Counted from the first letter of the stretch, positions 1 to 8,007 are shown. The stretch: DNA of 19,846 bases from Cyanobacteria bacterium OH_CDB_58 (GCA_023435965.1 JAEZLC010000200.1:1-19846), one strand, 5' to 3'. Program-made: numbers and translations. The notes: a model not told the origin generated them from the sequence alone.

Positions 1-272
1 AATTCACGGTAATTTTGCCCGAAACGAATGCCAAAGACGCAAGAATAATAGCAGAAAGACTAAGACAAAATATAAGCAGAATCGTTGTTGACGTTGATGA
101 AACAACCACAATCAAACCTACAATAAGTATAGGAATATCAGAGTTCCCAACCTGTGCACAGAATGAACAAGAACTTATAGATTCAGCTGATAAAGCCCTA
201 TACAAAGCAAAACACGACGGTAAAAACTGCATTTATGAATATACAAATGAGGGTTTCTTTAGATGCAGCTAA
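1..272 (+). CDS. GGDEF diguanylate cyclase, C-terminal part (gene begins before the window)
   Basis: The frame is open from base 1 and reads EF-TVILPETNAKDA, the sequence that normally follows the GGDEF active-site loop. It continues with TISIGIS and ADKALYKAKHDGKN, the conserved C-terminal signatures of GGDEF domains. Family members make cyclic di-GMP from two GTP. The active-site GGD(E) and any sensor domain lie upstream of the window, so activity cannot be judged; the I-site would also be outside. A TTG at 15-17 is only an internal leucine codon and not a start. The gene ends 24 bases from the convergent murT stop, and I see no strong terminator there. The HD-GYP gene at 14453 encodes the opposing enzyme class. 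Family confidence is high; signal and target are unknown. Confidence 0.9.
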   Translation, partial: FTVILPETNAKDARIIAERLRQNISRIVVDVDETTTIKPTISIGISEFPTCAQNEQELIDSADKALYKAKHDGKNCIYEYTNEGFFRCS

Positions 273-296
273 GGTTTGCCCTTGCTAGATAGGCTG

Positions 297-1646
297 TTAT
301 CTTTTTATCTTTTTAATGATGTTTTGCATCTTTAACAAAGCCGTGTAAGTAGGCAGCACTAATAATGTTTCATCTTCTTCAACCAAAGAAAGTGCTTTTT
401 CAAGTGATGTTTTTATTTCTTTTTCGATTATGAACTGAGATTCATCCACTCCCGCATACTTGAGCCTAACCGCCATATCATAGGCCCTATCTCCGGATAT
501 TATAATACTTTGTTTATAATCTTTTAAAAGCTCAAAATTTGCATCCCAAATCCAGGAAACATCTCTACCGTCAGCATAATTGTCGTTTAAGAGGACCAAA
601 AGCTTTGAATTTTTATTATCGCCGATTATTCTCAAAACCTCACTCGCTCCAACCGGATTTTTTATGAGCTGCACAAAAACTTTTTTTCCTTTCAGTACTA
701 AGCTTTCAGCTCTTCCAAAAACAGAATGATAAGTATCTAGTCCTTTTTGAATTGTTTTGGGAGAAACCCCAAGCTCAAGAGCCAGAGAAATCGCAGCAAG
801 TGCATTATAAACATTATACAAACCTGGCAGATAAACATTAAAGCTGAGATCTGAAGAGTTATAGTGCATTTTAATAACAGAATAGTCCAGGAATATTTCA
901 GCGTTAGCTTTATATTTCAAATCAGCTCTTTTGTAACCGCAGGAACACTCATAATCGCCCAAATGAGCATAAAATCTTTTTTTATAACCTAAGCTTTTAC
1001 CGCAATTAACACAATCTACTGCTTCAGCCGGTGCATTAGCATCAACGGTATCGAACATAAATTTAATATCTTCAAATCCAAAAAACACTCTTTCATTGCC
1101 TTTGCCCAAAAGAGAAACCATTGGATCATCGGCATTTAAAATCACTTTTAACTTCTTATTTTTGTCGATTGCTTCTTGTATTTTCTTAAAAGTAGTATCC
1201 AGCTCTCCATATCTGTCGAGTTGATCCCTGAAAAGATTTGTAACCAGAAGGTAATCTGCATTCAAATTGTCATAAAGCTTTGTCAAATAAGCTTCATCAG
1301 ACTCTAATACAAAATAATCATTTCTTTTAAAGAAGCCTACGCCTCCCAAAAGAGCACTGACAACTCCCGTAAGCATATTGGCACCTTTTTCGTTATGGAG
1401 CACCTTTTTTCCGTTTTCGTGCAGAATATGAGCAAACAGACCCGCCGTGGTTGTCTTTCCATTGGTCCCTGTGATATTTATAATACCTTCGTTTGAATAT
1501 TTCTGAACAAAAGACAAAAAATCGGGACAAATTTTTAAACTAACCAATCCCGGCAGAGAAGTAGCAGAAGACTTAGTAAAAAGTTTTAGCATCAGTGCTA
1601 AAAAATTCCCAGTTAATACCGAAGTATAAAATTTGATTTTTTTCAT
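297..1646 (-). CDS. murT: MurT-like lipid II isoglutaminyl synthase subunit (Mur ligase with DUF1727 domain)
   Basis: MurT activates the alpha-carboxyl of D-glutamate in lipid II with ATP so that its partner GatD can amidate it to D-isoglutamine. The protein is about 449 residues. It has the Mur ligase P-loop GTNGKTTT at about 60-67, a four-cysteine zinc ribbon at about 212-236 (CVNC and CSC), and a C-terminal DUF1727 region from about 320 carrying NPVGASEVLR and the DGRDVSW motif (about 359-365) with the family's catalytic Asp. I chose the ATG at 1646 because the family begins with a short helix of the MKKIKFYTSVLTG type. An upstream in-frame TTG at 1661 (five residues more) has no better ribosome site. 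No GatD amidotransferase gene adjoins it: both neighbours lie on the opposite strand. A promoter at 1691-1718 fits. Confidence 0.88.
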   Translation of the reverse strand: MKKIKFYTSVLTGNFLALMLKLFTKSSATSLPGLVSLKICPDFLSFVQKYSNEGIINITGTNGKTTTAGLFAHILHENGKKVLHNEKGANMLTGVVSALLGGVGFFKRNDYFVLESDEAYLTKLYDNLNADYLLVTNLFRDQLDRYGELDTTFKKIQEAIDKNKKLKVILNADDPMVSLLGKGNERVFFGFEDIKFMFDTVDANAPAEAVDCVNCGKSLGYKKRFYAHLGDYECSCGYKRADLKYKANAEIFLDYSVIKMHYNSSDLSFNVYLPGLYNVYNALAAISLALELGVSPKTIQKGLDTYHSVFGRAESLVLKGKKVFVQLIKNPVGASEVLRIIGDNKNSKLLVLLNDNYADGRDVSWIWDANFELLKDYKQSIIISGDRAYDMAVRLKYAGVDESQFIIEKEIKTSLEKALSLVEEDETLLVLPTYTALLKMQNIIKKIKR

Positions 1647-1689
1647 AAAATAATTTACCAAGCCTATTTATGAAATGCTAATAATAAAC

Positions 1690-1718
1690 TATAATAGTAT
1701 AAAATTAAAGATTATCAA
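1690..1718. promoter_or_regulatory. Divergent overlapping promoters for murT and the small membrane-protein gene
   Basis: On the minus strand, TTGATA (1713-1718) is followed after 16 bases by TATTAT (1691-1696), each one base off the sigma-70 consensus; this would start murT about 38 bases before its ATG. On the plus strand, a perfect TATAAT lies at 1690-1695, so the two -10 boxes overlap almost exactly. The plus-strand -35 is poor (TTTATG at 1667-1672). The two promoters face each other and could not both be occupied at once. Confidence 0.55.
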
Positions 1719-1728
1719 AAGGTTATTA

Positions 1729-2022
1729 ATGTTTGTTGTTCTAACGATGCTAATCATAATACTCGAATTTATTCTCTCAGCCTTGCTGATATTAATCCTT
1801 AGCAAAGCGAGTAGTAATATTTGCCTTCTTGACAGGGAAATAACAAAAGTCAAAAAAGCAATTGTGCCAATGGTTTTAGATATCAGGGTTTCTTTAAGGG
1901 CAATAAATATTCAGGCCAAAGATATTAAAATGGAACAACAAAGCAAACAATTACTAGACATAGTAAACGTTTTGGGTCTGGCATCCTTCATTTTTGGTCT
2001 TAAAAAGAGAAAAAGATTGTAA
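1729..2022 (+). CDS. Small membrane protein of unknown function
   Basis: I do not recognise this 97-residue protein. It has one strong N-terminal membrane helix (about 3-25), then an amphipathic basic stretch (about 35-70), a second weaker hydrophobic stretch (about 77-90) and a KKRKR tail. The layout recalls small DUF948-like membrane-anchored coiled-coil proteins, but there is no motif to confirm that. The start at 1729 is preferred because AAAAGG lies six bases before it and the TATAAT box at 1690 lies upstream; an in-frame ATG at 1675 would lie upstream of that -10 box. It runs in the same direction as coaD, 71 bases ahead, but coaD has its own promoter-like box. Confidence 0.6.
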   Translation: MFVVLTMLIIILEFILSALLILILSKASSNICLLDREITKVKKAIVPMVLDIRVSLRAINIQAKDIKMEQQSKQLLDIVNVLGLASFIFGLKKRKRL

Positions 2023-2073
2023 ATAATCATAAATATTTACAGTTCTTTAGAATTTTTTATTCCATGGTTAGCA

Positions 2074-2095
2074 TATAATTATGTTGTGATAACAT
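2074..2095 (+). promoter_or_regulatory. Promoter -10 and small dyad before coaD
   Basis: A perfect TATAAT at 2074-2079 lies 14 bases before the coaD ATG. No good -35 is seen at the usual distance. If used, the leader would be only about 8 bases. Just after it, ATGTT and AACAT (2081-2085 and 2091-2095) form a short inverted repeat around GTGAT that overlaps the start codon. The arms are only five bases, so this could be chance. Confidence 0.4.
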
Positions 2096-2594
2096 GTACT
2101 CAGTTCAAGAAAGAAACAATTTGAAAACTGCAATTTATCCAGGAAGTTTTGATCCTATCACAAAAGGACACTTAGATGTTCTTGAAAGAGCCGCAGGCAT
2201 CTTTGACAAGGTAATCATAGCAGTTCTGGTAAACAGTTCAAAAAAATCTTTTTTGCCGATAGAGGACAGAATCGAGCTAATCAGAGAATCTTGCAAATAC
2301 CTCGAAAACGTTGAAGTTGATAGTTTTGACGGACTAACTATCGATTATGCCAGACAAAAAGATGCTAAAATCTTAATAAGAGGACTAAGAGCAGTTTCAG
2401 ACTTCGAGTACGAAATGCAGCTCTCTCAGACCAACAGTGCATTAGCACCGGACATAAATACCGTTTTCCTTATCACAAAACCAAAGTACAACTTCATATC
2501 ATCTAGCACAATCAAAGAAATTGCAAAGATGAACGGCGATATCTCAAAGTTTGTTCCCAAACCTGTTGCAGACTATCTCCAAGAAAAAATATAA
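2094..2594 (+). CDS. coaD: Phosphopantetheine adenylyltransferase
   Basis: CoaD transfers AMP from ATP to 4'-phosphopantetheine, giving dephospho-CoA, the penultimate step of coenzyme A synthesis in the cytoplasm. The 166 residues match the family length with a small N-terminal extension. Visible signatures are PGSFDPITKGHLDV (about 16-29, with the T/HxGH nucleotidyltransferase motif), RGLRAVSDFEYE, and ISSSTIKEIA near the C-terminus (the ISSS/T-K adenylate-binding motif). The annotated ATG at 2094 has no clear ribosome site and would add about ten residues to the usual start; a TTG at 2121 preceded by AAGAAAG is an alternative. The next gene follows after 15 bases, so the two are probably cotranscribed. 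Confidence 0.97.
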   Translation: MYSVQERNNLKTAIYPGSFDPITKGHLDVLERAAGIFDKVIIAVLVNSSKKSFLPIEDRIELIRESCKYLENVEVDSFDGLTIDYARQKDAKILIRGLRAVSDFEYEMQLSQTNSALAPDINTVFLITKPKYNFISSSTIKEIAKMNGDISKFVPKPVADYLQEKI

Positions 2595-2609
2595 AAGAAA
2601 GGTAAGACA

Positions 2610-3191
2610 ATGACACAGCTTCGCATAAAAGAACTCTTAGGAAAAGCTAACTTCTTATTAGAAAGAGGGTTTCACTTTATCCCAGGTTTCGTAGTGCTTA
2701 GAACTGCTGAGATGGAAGAAACTCTTGACAGGATTGATGCTTCTATACCTGAAGACATAAAAGAAGCAGAACTAATACTAAGAAGAAGAGATGAAATTCA
2801 TCTTGAAGCACAAAACAGAGCTGAAAGAATCATAAATGACGCTCAAAACGAAGCAGCAAGAATTTTAAGCGAATCTGAACTTTTAAGAGCTGTCCAACAA
2901 GAAGCTTCTAAAATAAGAGAACAAGTCATCACTGACTGTGAAGCCATTAGAGCTCAATCAATAAAAGAAGCTGAAACAACTAAAATGCAAGCACTGCAAG
3001 AAGCTATGAAAACCAGAGAAGGTGCTGAAAATTACGCGGAGCAAATTCTAAACAACCTTGAAACAGACTTAAGCCAACTTCAGCAGATAGTAAGAAACGG
3101 TCAAATATACTTGGAAAAACAAAAAGCTGAAAGCTACAATTCGATGCCAAACTTATATCTTCAAGAAGAAGAACAATATGTAGTAGAATAA
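2610..3191 (+). CDS. DivIVA/Cdv3-like coiled-coil protein (probable cell-division factor)
   Basis: This 193-residue protein is almost wholly charged helix: from about residue 25 to 175 it is rich in E, R, A, Q and K with a heptad-like pattern and no membrane segment. It resembles DivIVA and ATP-synthase-b type coiled coils. In Synechocystis, as I recall it, coaD (slr0847) is followed by slr0848, the DivIVA-like division protein Cdv3. The same order here suggests this is the Cdv3 counterpart, which would act with FtsZ-associated factors at the division site. AAAGG seven bases before the ATG gives a good ribosome site. The gene ends about 20 bases before a strong terminator. The coiled-coil call is seen directly; the Cdv3 identity rests on synteny and general character. 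Confidence 0.6.
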   Translation: MTQLRIKELLGKANFLLERGFHFIPGFVVLRTAEMEETLDRIDASIPEDIKEAELILRRRDEIHLEAQNRAERIINDAQNEAARILSESELLRAVQQEASKIREQVITDCEAIRAQSIKEAETTKMQALQEAMKTREGAENYAEQILNNLETDLSQLQQIVRNGQIYLEKQKAESYNSMPNLYLQEEEQYVVE

Positions 3192-3210
3192 ATAAAATAA
3201 AAATATAATA

Positions 3211-3240
3211 AAAAGCCCGAGGTTTAACTTTCGGGCTTTT
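3211..3240. terminator. Bidirectional intrinsic terminator between the coaD pair and fliI
   Basis: AAAAGCCCGA (3211-3220) and TCGGGCTTTT (3231-3240) are perfect ten-base complementary arms around a ten-base loop. T runs follow on both strands. It lies 19 bases after the Cdv3-like stop and three bases after the fliI stop, so it serves both convergent units. Confidence 0.93.
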
Positions 3241-3243
3241 ATT

Positions 3244-4560
3244 TTAGCCAATCTTATTTGCCATTTCAATTAATCTATTAATAGTTACTTCAAAATCATT
3301 CTTTTCAGAAACACTCTGTTGAAGAAAGGCATTTATTTCTTCCATAAACATAATTGCCTTATCTATTCCAGGATCAGAGCCTTTTACGTAAGCTCCAATA
3401 TTTATAAGGTCTTCATTTTTCTTATATAAAGCCAGCAATGTTCTTATTTTGGCAGCGGCATTCTTTTGTTCTTTTGTGGCAACGTCATTCATTACCCTTG
3501 AGATGCTTTGCAAAACATCCACAGCCGGATAATGGTTTTTATGAGCAAGTTCACGAGAAAGCATTATGTGACCGTCTAAGATACTTCTTGCTGTATCTGA
3601 AATAGGTTCGTTGAAATCATCACCTTCAACAAGAACCGTATACAAACCTGTAATTGTTCCTTTTTCGTTGCTACCTGCTCTTTCCAAAAATTTTGGCATC
3701 AATGCAAAAACCGAAGGAGTGTAACCTCTTGTAGCAGGAGGTTCTCCAACAGCCAAACCAACTTCCCTTTGTGCCATGGCAATCCTTGTAACACTATCAA
3801 GCATAAATAAAACATCTCTGCCTTGATCTCTGAAATACTCAGCTATGGACATAGCAACAAAAGCCGCTTTAATTTTGACAAGAGAAGGCTGTTCAGATGT
3901 AGCAACAACGACAATAGAACGCTTCATCCCCTCAGGGCCAAGTGTAGATTCTATAAACTCGCGAACCTCTCTGCCCCTCTCCCCAATAAGAGCGAGTACG
4001 TTTAAATCAGCACTCGTATTTTTCGCCATCATTGCCAGAGTAGTACTTTTCCCAACCCCTGAACCTGCAAAAACTCCCATCCTTTGGCCTTTACCCAGCG
4101 TACAAAAAGCATCAACCGCACGTATTCCCAAAGATAATGGTGAGCGGATAAGTTCTCTAGCCATGGGATTTATTAACTCTCCTTGAGTTGAATATAATTC
4201 CTGCGTCGTTATTTCCCCAAGAGTATCAATTGGATTCCCGAGCCCATCTAAAACTCTTCCTATCAACTGGTTACCGACATTTACCTTCATTGGTTCGCCG
4301 GTTGAAATAACAGTAGCCCCCGGTCTTAATCCGTCCATAGAACCTAAAGGCATTAATAATATTCTAGACTCTTTAAACCCAACTACTTCTACAGCTACAG
4401 GTTTTTCATCCATTTTATTGTAGATATAACACAAATCACCAATACTAGCTTCAGGCCCGTCCGCTTCTATAATAAGGCCTATAATTTCGATTACTTTCCC
4501 TATTTGCCTGAGAGTTTTTGTGTTAGATACAGTGTCACAATATTTATCAAGAAGCTTCAC
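3244..4560 (-). CDS. fliI: Flagellar export apparatus ATPase FliI
   Basis: FliI is the hexameric ATPase at the base of the flagellar type III export gate; it helps unfold and load substrates and is related to the F1 beta subunit. The 438 residues match the family. Visible motifs are the Walker A GSGVGKST (about 166-173), ALIGERGREVREF, the Walker B LFMLDSVTR (about 251-258), and the FliI/YscN signature GEPPATRGYTPSVFALMPKFLERAG. The start is GTG at 4560, one base after the fliH stop, with GGAG seven bases upstream. It is the last gene of the flagellar run, and no fliJ follows: the terminator begins directly after the stop. The type III secretion homologue is excluded by the flagellar neighbours. 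Confidence 0.97.
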   Translation of the reverse strand: MKLLDKYCDTVSNTKTLRQIGKVIEIIGLIIEADGPEASIGDLCYIYNKMDEKPVAVEVVGFKESRILLMPLGSMDGLRPGATVISTGEPMKVNVGNQLIGRVLDGLGNPIDTLGEITTQELYSTQGELINPMARELIRSPLSLGIRAVDAFCTLGKGQRMGVFAGSGVGKSTTLAMMAKNTSADLNVLALIGERGREVREFIESTLGPEGMKRSIVVVATSEQPSLVKIKAAFVAMSIAEYFRDQGRDVLFMLDSVTRIAMAQREVGLAVGEPPATRGYTPSVFALMPKFLERAGSNEKGTITGLYTVLVEGDDFNEPISDTARSILDGHIMLSRELAHKNHYPAVDVLQSISRVMNDVATKEQKNAAAKIRTLLALYKKNEDLINIGAYVKGSDPGIDKAIMFMEEINAFLQQSVSEKNDFEVTINRLIEMANKIG

Positions 4561-4561
4561 T

Positions 4562-5395
4562 TTAACTCTCCGCTTCTATATCATCTTCTCTAACCGTATC
4601 TTGCACAATAGCAGCTTCTTTTACTGTATTCTCCACTGCATTTATGGTTTCGATATATGTTTCACTTTCTTCTACGAGTTGCTCTTCTGATACTGTTTGA
4701 ACCTGCGTAAGTAATTTTTGAACTATTTCGTCTATTTGAGAGCTTATTCGAGAATCAACTCTGCCGGAAATCCCCTCTACAATTGTGCCATCTGGAGAAA
4801 CAGATACATTTTCAACTATTTTTATGTTAGAAATCAAACTGTTTTCTGACTTAATTTGTTCTGCAATTTGCATAACCGAATCACGCATTATCGGATTAAC
4901 TATAACAGTCACTGTTTCTTTTTCTTTTAGCAGTGCTATTGCCGCTTTGGTAATATTCAAAAGCACTTGTTCATCTATTAAAAGCTGCTTTTGGCAAATC
5001 TTTTTTGATATTTCTGACACCAAATTAACAATTTCTAAATGAAGGGACTTAATAATCCTTTTTTTAATATCAAAAGCACTTTCTACAAAGGTATTAAATG
5101 AAGAGATTCTTTCTGATAATTCCGCATTAATTTTAGAAAAACCATCTTGATAGCCTCGTTCAAAACCTTCCTGATACCCCTGATTTTTTGCTTCTTCTCT
5201 TATCGATTCAGCAACAGCAAAAGCTTCCTGCTCAGCCTGCAGTTTAGCTTGTTCAATCATATTTTGAGCTTGTGCTTTGGCTTGCTCAAGAATCGAAAGA
5301 GCCTTTATTTTATTTTCTTCAGCTTTCTTGCTTGACTCTAGGTTAAGAACAAAAGACTCGCCTAAATTAATACTTTCGCTATCAATCCTACTCAA
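4562..5395 (-). CDS. fliH: Flagellar assembly protein FliH (export ATPase regulator)
   Basis: FliH binds FliI, holds it inactive in the cytoplasm and docks it at the C-ring; it resembles fused b and delta subunits of F-type ATPase. The 277-residue protein has a charged coiled-coil N-half (about 22-80) with the GYQEGFERGYQDGF stretch containing the GxxxG-like repeat typical of FliH, then a globular C-half (KRIIKSLHLEIVNLVSEISKKIC, TVIVNP, VSPDGTIVEG) that matches the delta-like domain. About 50 acidic residues follow at the C-terminus. The start is a TTG at 5395 overlapping the end of fliG by eight bases, with GAGG nine bases upstream. This suggests translational coupling. Position between fliG and fliI supports the call. 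Confidence 0.9.
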   Translation of the reverse strand: MSRIDSESINLGESFVLNLESSKKAEENKIKALSILEQAKAQAQNMIEQAKLQAEQEAFAVAESIREEAKNQGYQEGFERGYQDGFSKINAELSERISSFNTFVESAFDIKKRIIKSLHLEIVNLVSEISKKICQKQLLIDEQVLLNITKAAIALLKEKETVTVIVNPIMRDSVMQIAEQIKSENSLISNIKIVENVSVSPDGTIVEGISGRVDSRISSQIDEIVQKLLTQVQTVSEEQLVEESETYIETINAVENTVKEAAIVQDTVREDDIEAES

Positions 5396-6410
5396 TTAAT
5401 TCATCCTCATCCCCACCACGGAAGATAACGATTTCTCCTGCAGTTTCTAACATCCTGATAACACCAACAATTTTGGATTGAGCCTGTTGAACGTCTTTTG
5501 CCCTAACAGGTCCCATATATTCCATATCATCAACCAACATTGCCTGAGCACGTTCTGACATGTTACGCAATAATTTTTCTTTTACGTCTTCTTTCATACC
5601 TTTGAGAGACAACGCTAAATCCTTTGTATCAACATCTCTTAAGATACGTTGAATAGTTCTGTCATCAAGCATTGCAATATCTTCAAATACAAACATAAGT
5701 TCTTTAACTTGATCAACAAGCGTATTGTTATAATTTTTCAACAACTCGATAACATTCTTCTCTGTAGATCTGTCAGCCCTGTTAAGTATATTCGCAAGGG
5801 TTTGAATACCTCCGGCTTTCGAAACATCTTGAACAACAATGGAAGAAAACTTACTTTCGACGATTTTTTCAATATCAGAAAGAACCTCAGGGTTTGTAGT
5901 ATTCATCTCCGCGATTCTAATGGCAACTTGAGCCTGAATGTCTGGAGGAAGGAAGTTCAACACCTGTGCGGAACTCTCCGGCTTTAAATATGCCAAAATC
6001 AAAGCAATAAGCTGTGGGTTTTCATTCTGAAAAGAAGAGGCCAACTGTGCCGGGTCCGCTTCGTTAAAAAACTGAAAAGGATTTGATCCCAATAAAGAAA
6101 CAAGTTTATCTAAAATAGTTTGTGCCTGCTCTGGACCATAAGCTTTCTCTAATAACTGCCTGGCATACCCCATACCGCCAGACATCAAATAATCACTTGC
6201 CAAAAAAAGGGAATAAAACTCCTTCAAAACATCGTTCAAGACTTCCGTTGAAACTCTGTTTAAACTTGCGATATCCAATGTAATCTGTCCTAAAACCTCA
6301 TCATCAGGAATATTCTTCAAAATCTCAGCAGCGGTTGATGGCCCAAGTGCTATAAGCAGGGCGGCAACTTTTTGCGTTGAGGTCATATATTCAATTGAAA
6401 CACTATCCAT
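5388..6410 (-). CDS. fliG: Flagellar motor switch protein FliG
   Basis: FliG forms the rotor ring that contacts the stator, binds FliF by its N-domain and FliM by its middle domain. The 340-residue length is standard. Visible are the N-terminal KVAALLIALGPSTAAEILKN region, the middle domain with NENPQLIALILAYL and SSAQVLNFLPP, and the C-terminal torque helix FEDIAMLDDRTIQRILRDVD followed by TKDLALSLKG, whose charged residues match those that face the stator. The GPVRAKDVQQAQ and GEIVI tail is also canonical. The ATG at 6410 lies five bases after the fliF stop with AAGGA nine bases upstream. The gene overlaps fliH by eight bases. Confidence 0.97.
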   Translation of the reverse strand: MDSVSIEYMTSTQKVAALLIALGPSTAAEILKNIPDDEVLGQITLDIASLNRVSTEVLNDVLKEFYSLFLASDYLMSGGMGYARQLLEKAYGPEQAQTILDKLVSLLGSNPFQFFNEADPAQLASSFQNENPQLIALILAYLKPESSAQVLNFLPPDIQAQVAIRIAEMNTTNPEVLSDIEKIVESKFSSIVVQDVSKAGGIQTLANILNRADRSTEKNVIELLKNYNNTLVDQVKELMFVFEDIAMLDDRTIQRILRDVDTKDLALSLKGMKEDVKEKLLRNMSERAQAMLVDDMEYMGPVRAKDVQQAQSKIVGVIRMLETAGEIVIFRGGDEDELIE

Positions 6411-6415
6411 TCAAT

Positions 6416-7978
6416 CTATTCCTTAATGTATGATATTAATATTTTCGCAGCTTCTTGAGGATCAGATAAAATCGAATCACTCAATTCATTTTTAATTTTG
6501 TCAAACTCAGGATCAACCTTTACGTCTAGTTCAGGTAATGAATCCATTGGAAGAGAATCGCCCATGCCGGTTCCTATCATATGTGGACCGTCATACCCAC
6601 CCATATAAGAGTCTTCTGAACCGCCAGAGCCACCACCGATATTTTTTAGGAATGAACTCAATACCGTCAATGCCCCGCCTCCAAGGATAAGGATGACCAC
6701 CAATGGAAGGATTTTATTGAAAATCATATCTGACTGAGACTCTTTTTCATACTGTGCAAGAGCATCTTTTTTGGCCTGTTGCTCTTCCGCAAGAGATGCA
6801 AACTGAAGACTTGTTACGTTAACAACATCTCCTCTTTCAACGTTTACTCCGCTTGCTGTAACTATAAGGTTTTGGAGCTCAAGTTTTTCTTTTTCGGTAA
6901 GGATTTTATTAACAGCAACGGCTATTGTCATTCTTTTTACGCTGCCCGGAGCGTAAACAATTTGTTTAATCTCTTTAGAAACACTATATGTAGCTGACGT
7001 TCTTTGTTTTTGGTAATTCAAATTTTTCTTATCAGCAGCCTGAGTTGTGGTGCCTGCAGCGGTGTTGGGGTTATCATAGACCTCTGATTCTGTCTGTTCT
7101 GTTGTCAACACTCCTGTTTTAGAATCAGCAGAAACAGGTGTATAACTCTCGATTGTAGATCTGGTAGTATTAAAGTCTATATCTGCACTAACCTGTACTG
7201 TTGCGTTGTCTTTTCCTACAATTTTATCTAAAACACTCTGAACCTTTTTTGCTGTTTGATCTTCAAAATTTGTCCTGAAACTCTCTATGTCACTTGAACT
7301 TTTTTCAATTTCATCGGTGAGGCTATTTCCTGACTGATCAGTTATGAAAACTTTATCAGGAGTCATTCTCGGAACGGAATAAGCTACCAAATTCTTAATG
7401 GCCTTAACCTGTGTAGTTTTTAGCTTGTATCCAGGATCAAGTATAAGCACAACGGATGCAGATGGGACTTCGTCTTTATCTTCAAAAACAGATCTTTCAG
7501 GCTCTGCTATCTGCACTCTTGCTTTTTTGATCCCGTTAATTTTTTCAATTGAACGGGTCAACTCTCCCTGAAATATTCTTTGCTTTGTAAGCTGGTTTTT
7601 AAATTCAGTAGAACCCAACTGTAGGTTATCAAGAAGCTCAAATCCCGGCGAGCTGTCTTTGATTAAATCATTTTCAGCTACGAACAATCTTAATTCATCC
7701 TGCATTTCAACAGGGACTAAAATAGCTTTTTTATCACTGCTTAACTTATAAGGGTATCCGCTTTTCTTAAGACTCTCTACTATCGCAACAGAGTCGGGCT
7801 CTGACAAATCAGCATATAATGTTGTCCAATTCGGCTCTGTAGACTTAACTAAAAAGTATGTAGCGGTCACAAGAGTAATCGCAATAAGAACTACAAGACC
7901 AAAACGTTTGGATAAATCCAACCCTCTCCATAAACGACTTATATCATCTTTAAACAGTTTAAAATAATTGTTACTCAA
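6416..7978 (-). CDS. fliF: Flagellar MS-ring protein FliF
   Basis: FliF is the membrane ring on which the basal body and export gate are built. The 520-residue protein has a membrane helix at about 27-44, the YscJ/FliF ring-building region (TLYADLSEPDSVAIVESLKK; TRSIEKINGIKKARVQIAEP; SVPRMTPDKVFITD), a low-complexity linker at about 285-320, a second membrane helix at about 423-444, and an acidic C-tail (about 485-520) that should bind FliG. It is a little shorter than many homologues. The start is a TTG at 7978 with AGGG seven bases upstream; the next methionine would fall far inside the ring domain. A sigma-70-like promoter sits in the gap before it (8008-8036). Confidence 0.96.
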   Translation of the reverse strand: MSNNYFKLFKDDISRLWRGLDLSKRFGLVVLIAITLVTATYFLVKSTEPNWTTLYADLSEPDSVAIVESLKKSGYPYKLSSDKKAILVPVEMQDELRLFVAENDLIKDSSPGFELLDNLQLGSTEFKNQLTKQRIFQGELTRSIEKINGIKKARVQIAEPERSVFEDKDEVPSASVVLILDPGYKLKTTQVKAIKNLVAYSVPRMTPDKVFITDQSGNSLTDEIEKSSSDIESFRTNFEDQTAKKVQSVLDKIVGKDNATVQVSADIDFNTTRSTIESYTPVSADSKTGVLTTEQTESEVYDNPNTAAGTTTQAADKKNLNYQKQRTSATYSVSKEIKQIVYAPGSVKRMTIAVAVNKILTEKEKLELQNLIVTASGVNVERGDVVNVTSLQFASLAEEQQAKKDALAQYEKESQSDMIFNKILPLVVILILGGGALTVLSSFLKNIGGGSGGSEDSYMGGYDGPHMIGTGMGDSLPMDSLPELDVKVDPEFDKIKNELSDSILSDPQEAAKILISYIKE

Positions 7979-8007
7979 CTTTTTTCCCTTATTTTACAGT
8001 TACTAAA

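Noticed and set aside
266..302. Possible hairpin between the GGDEF gene and murT
   Set aside because: The best stems are five to seven base pairs with a bulge and without a clean T run after them; too weak to call a terminator.
1647..1661. Upstream TTG start for murT
   Set aside because: It adds five residues not expected for the family and has no better ribosome site than the ATG at 1646.
3845..4186. Open frame of 113 codons on the plus strand
   Set aside because: It lies wholly inside fliI on the opposite strand, shows no known family, and has no ribosome site; it is a shadow of the real gene.
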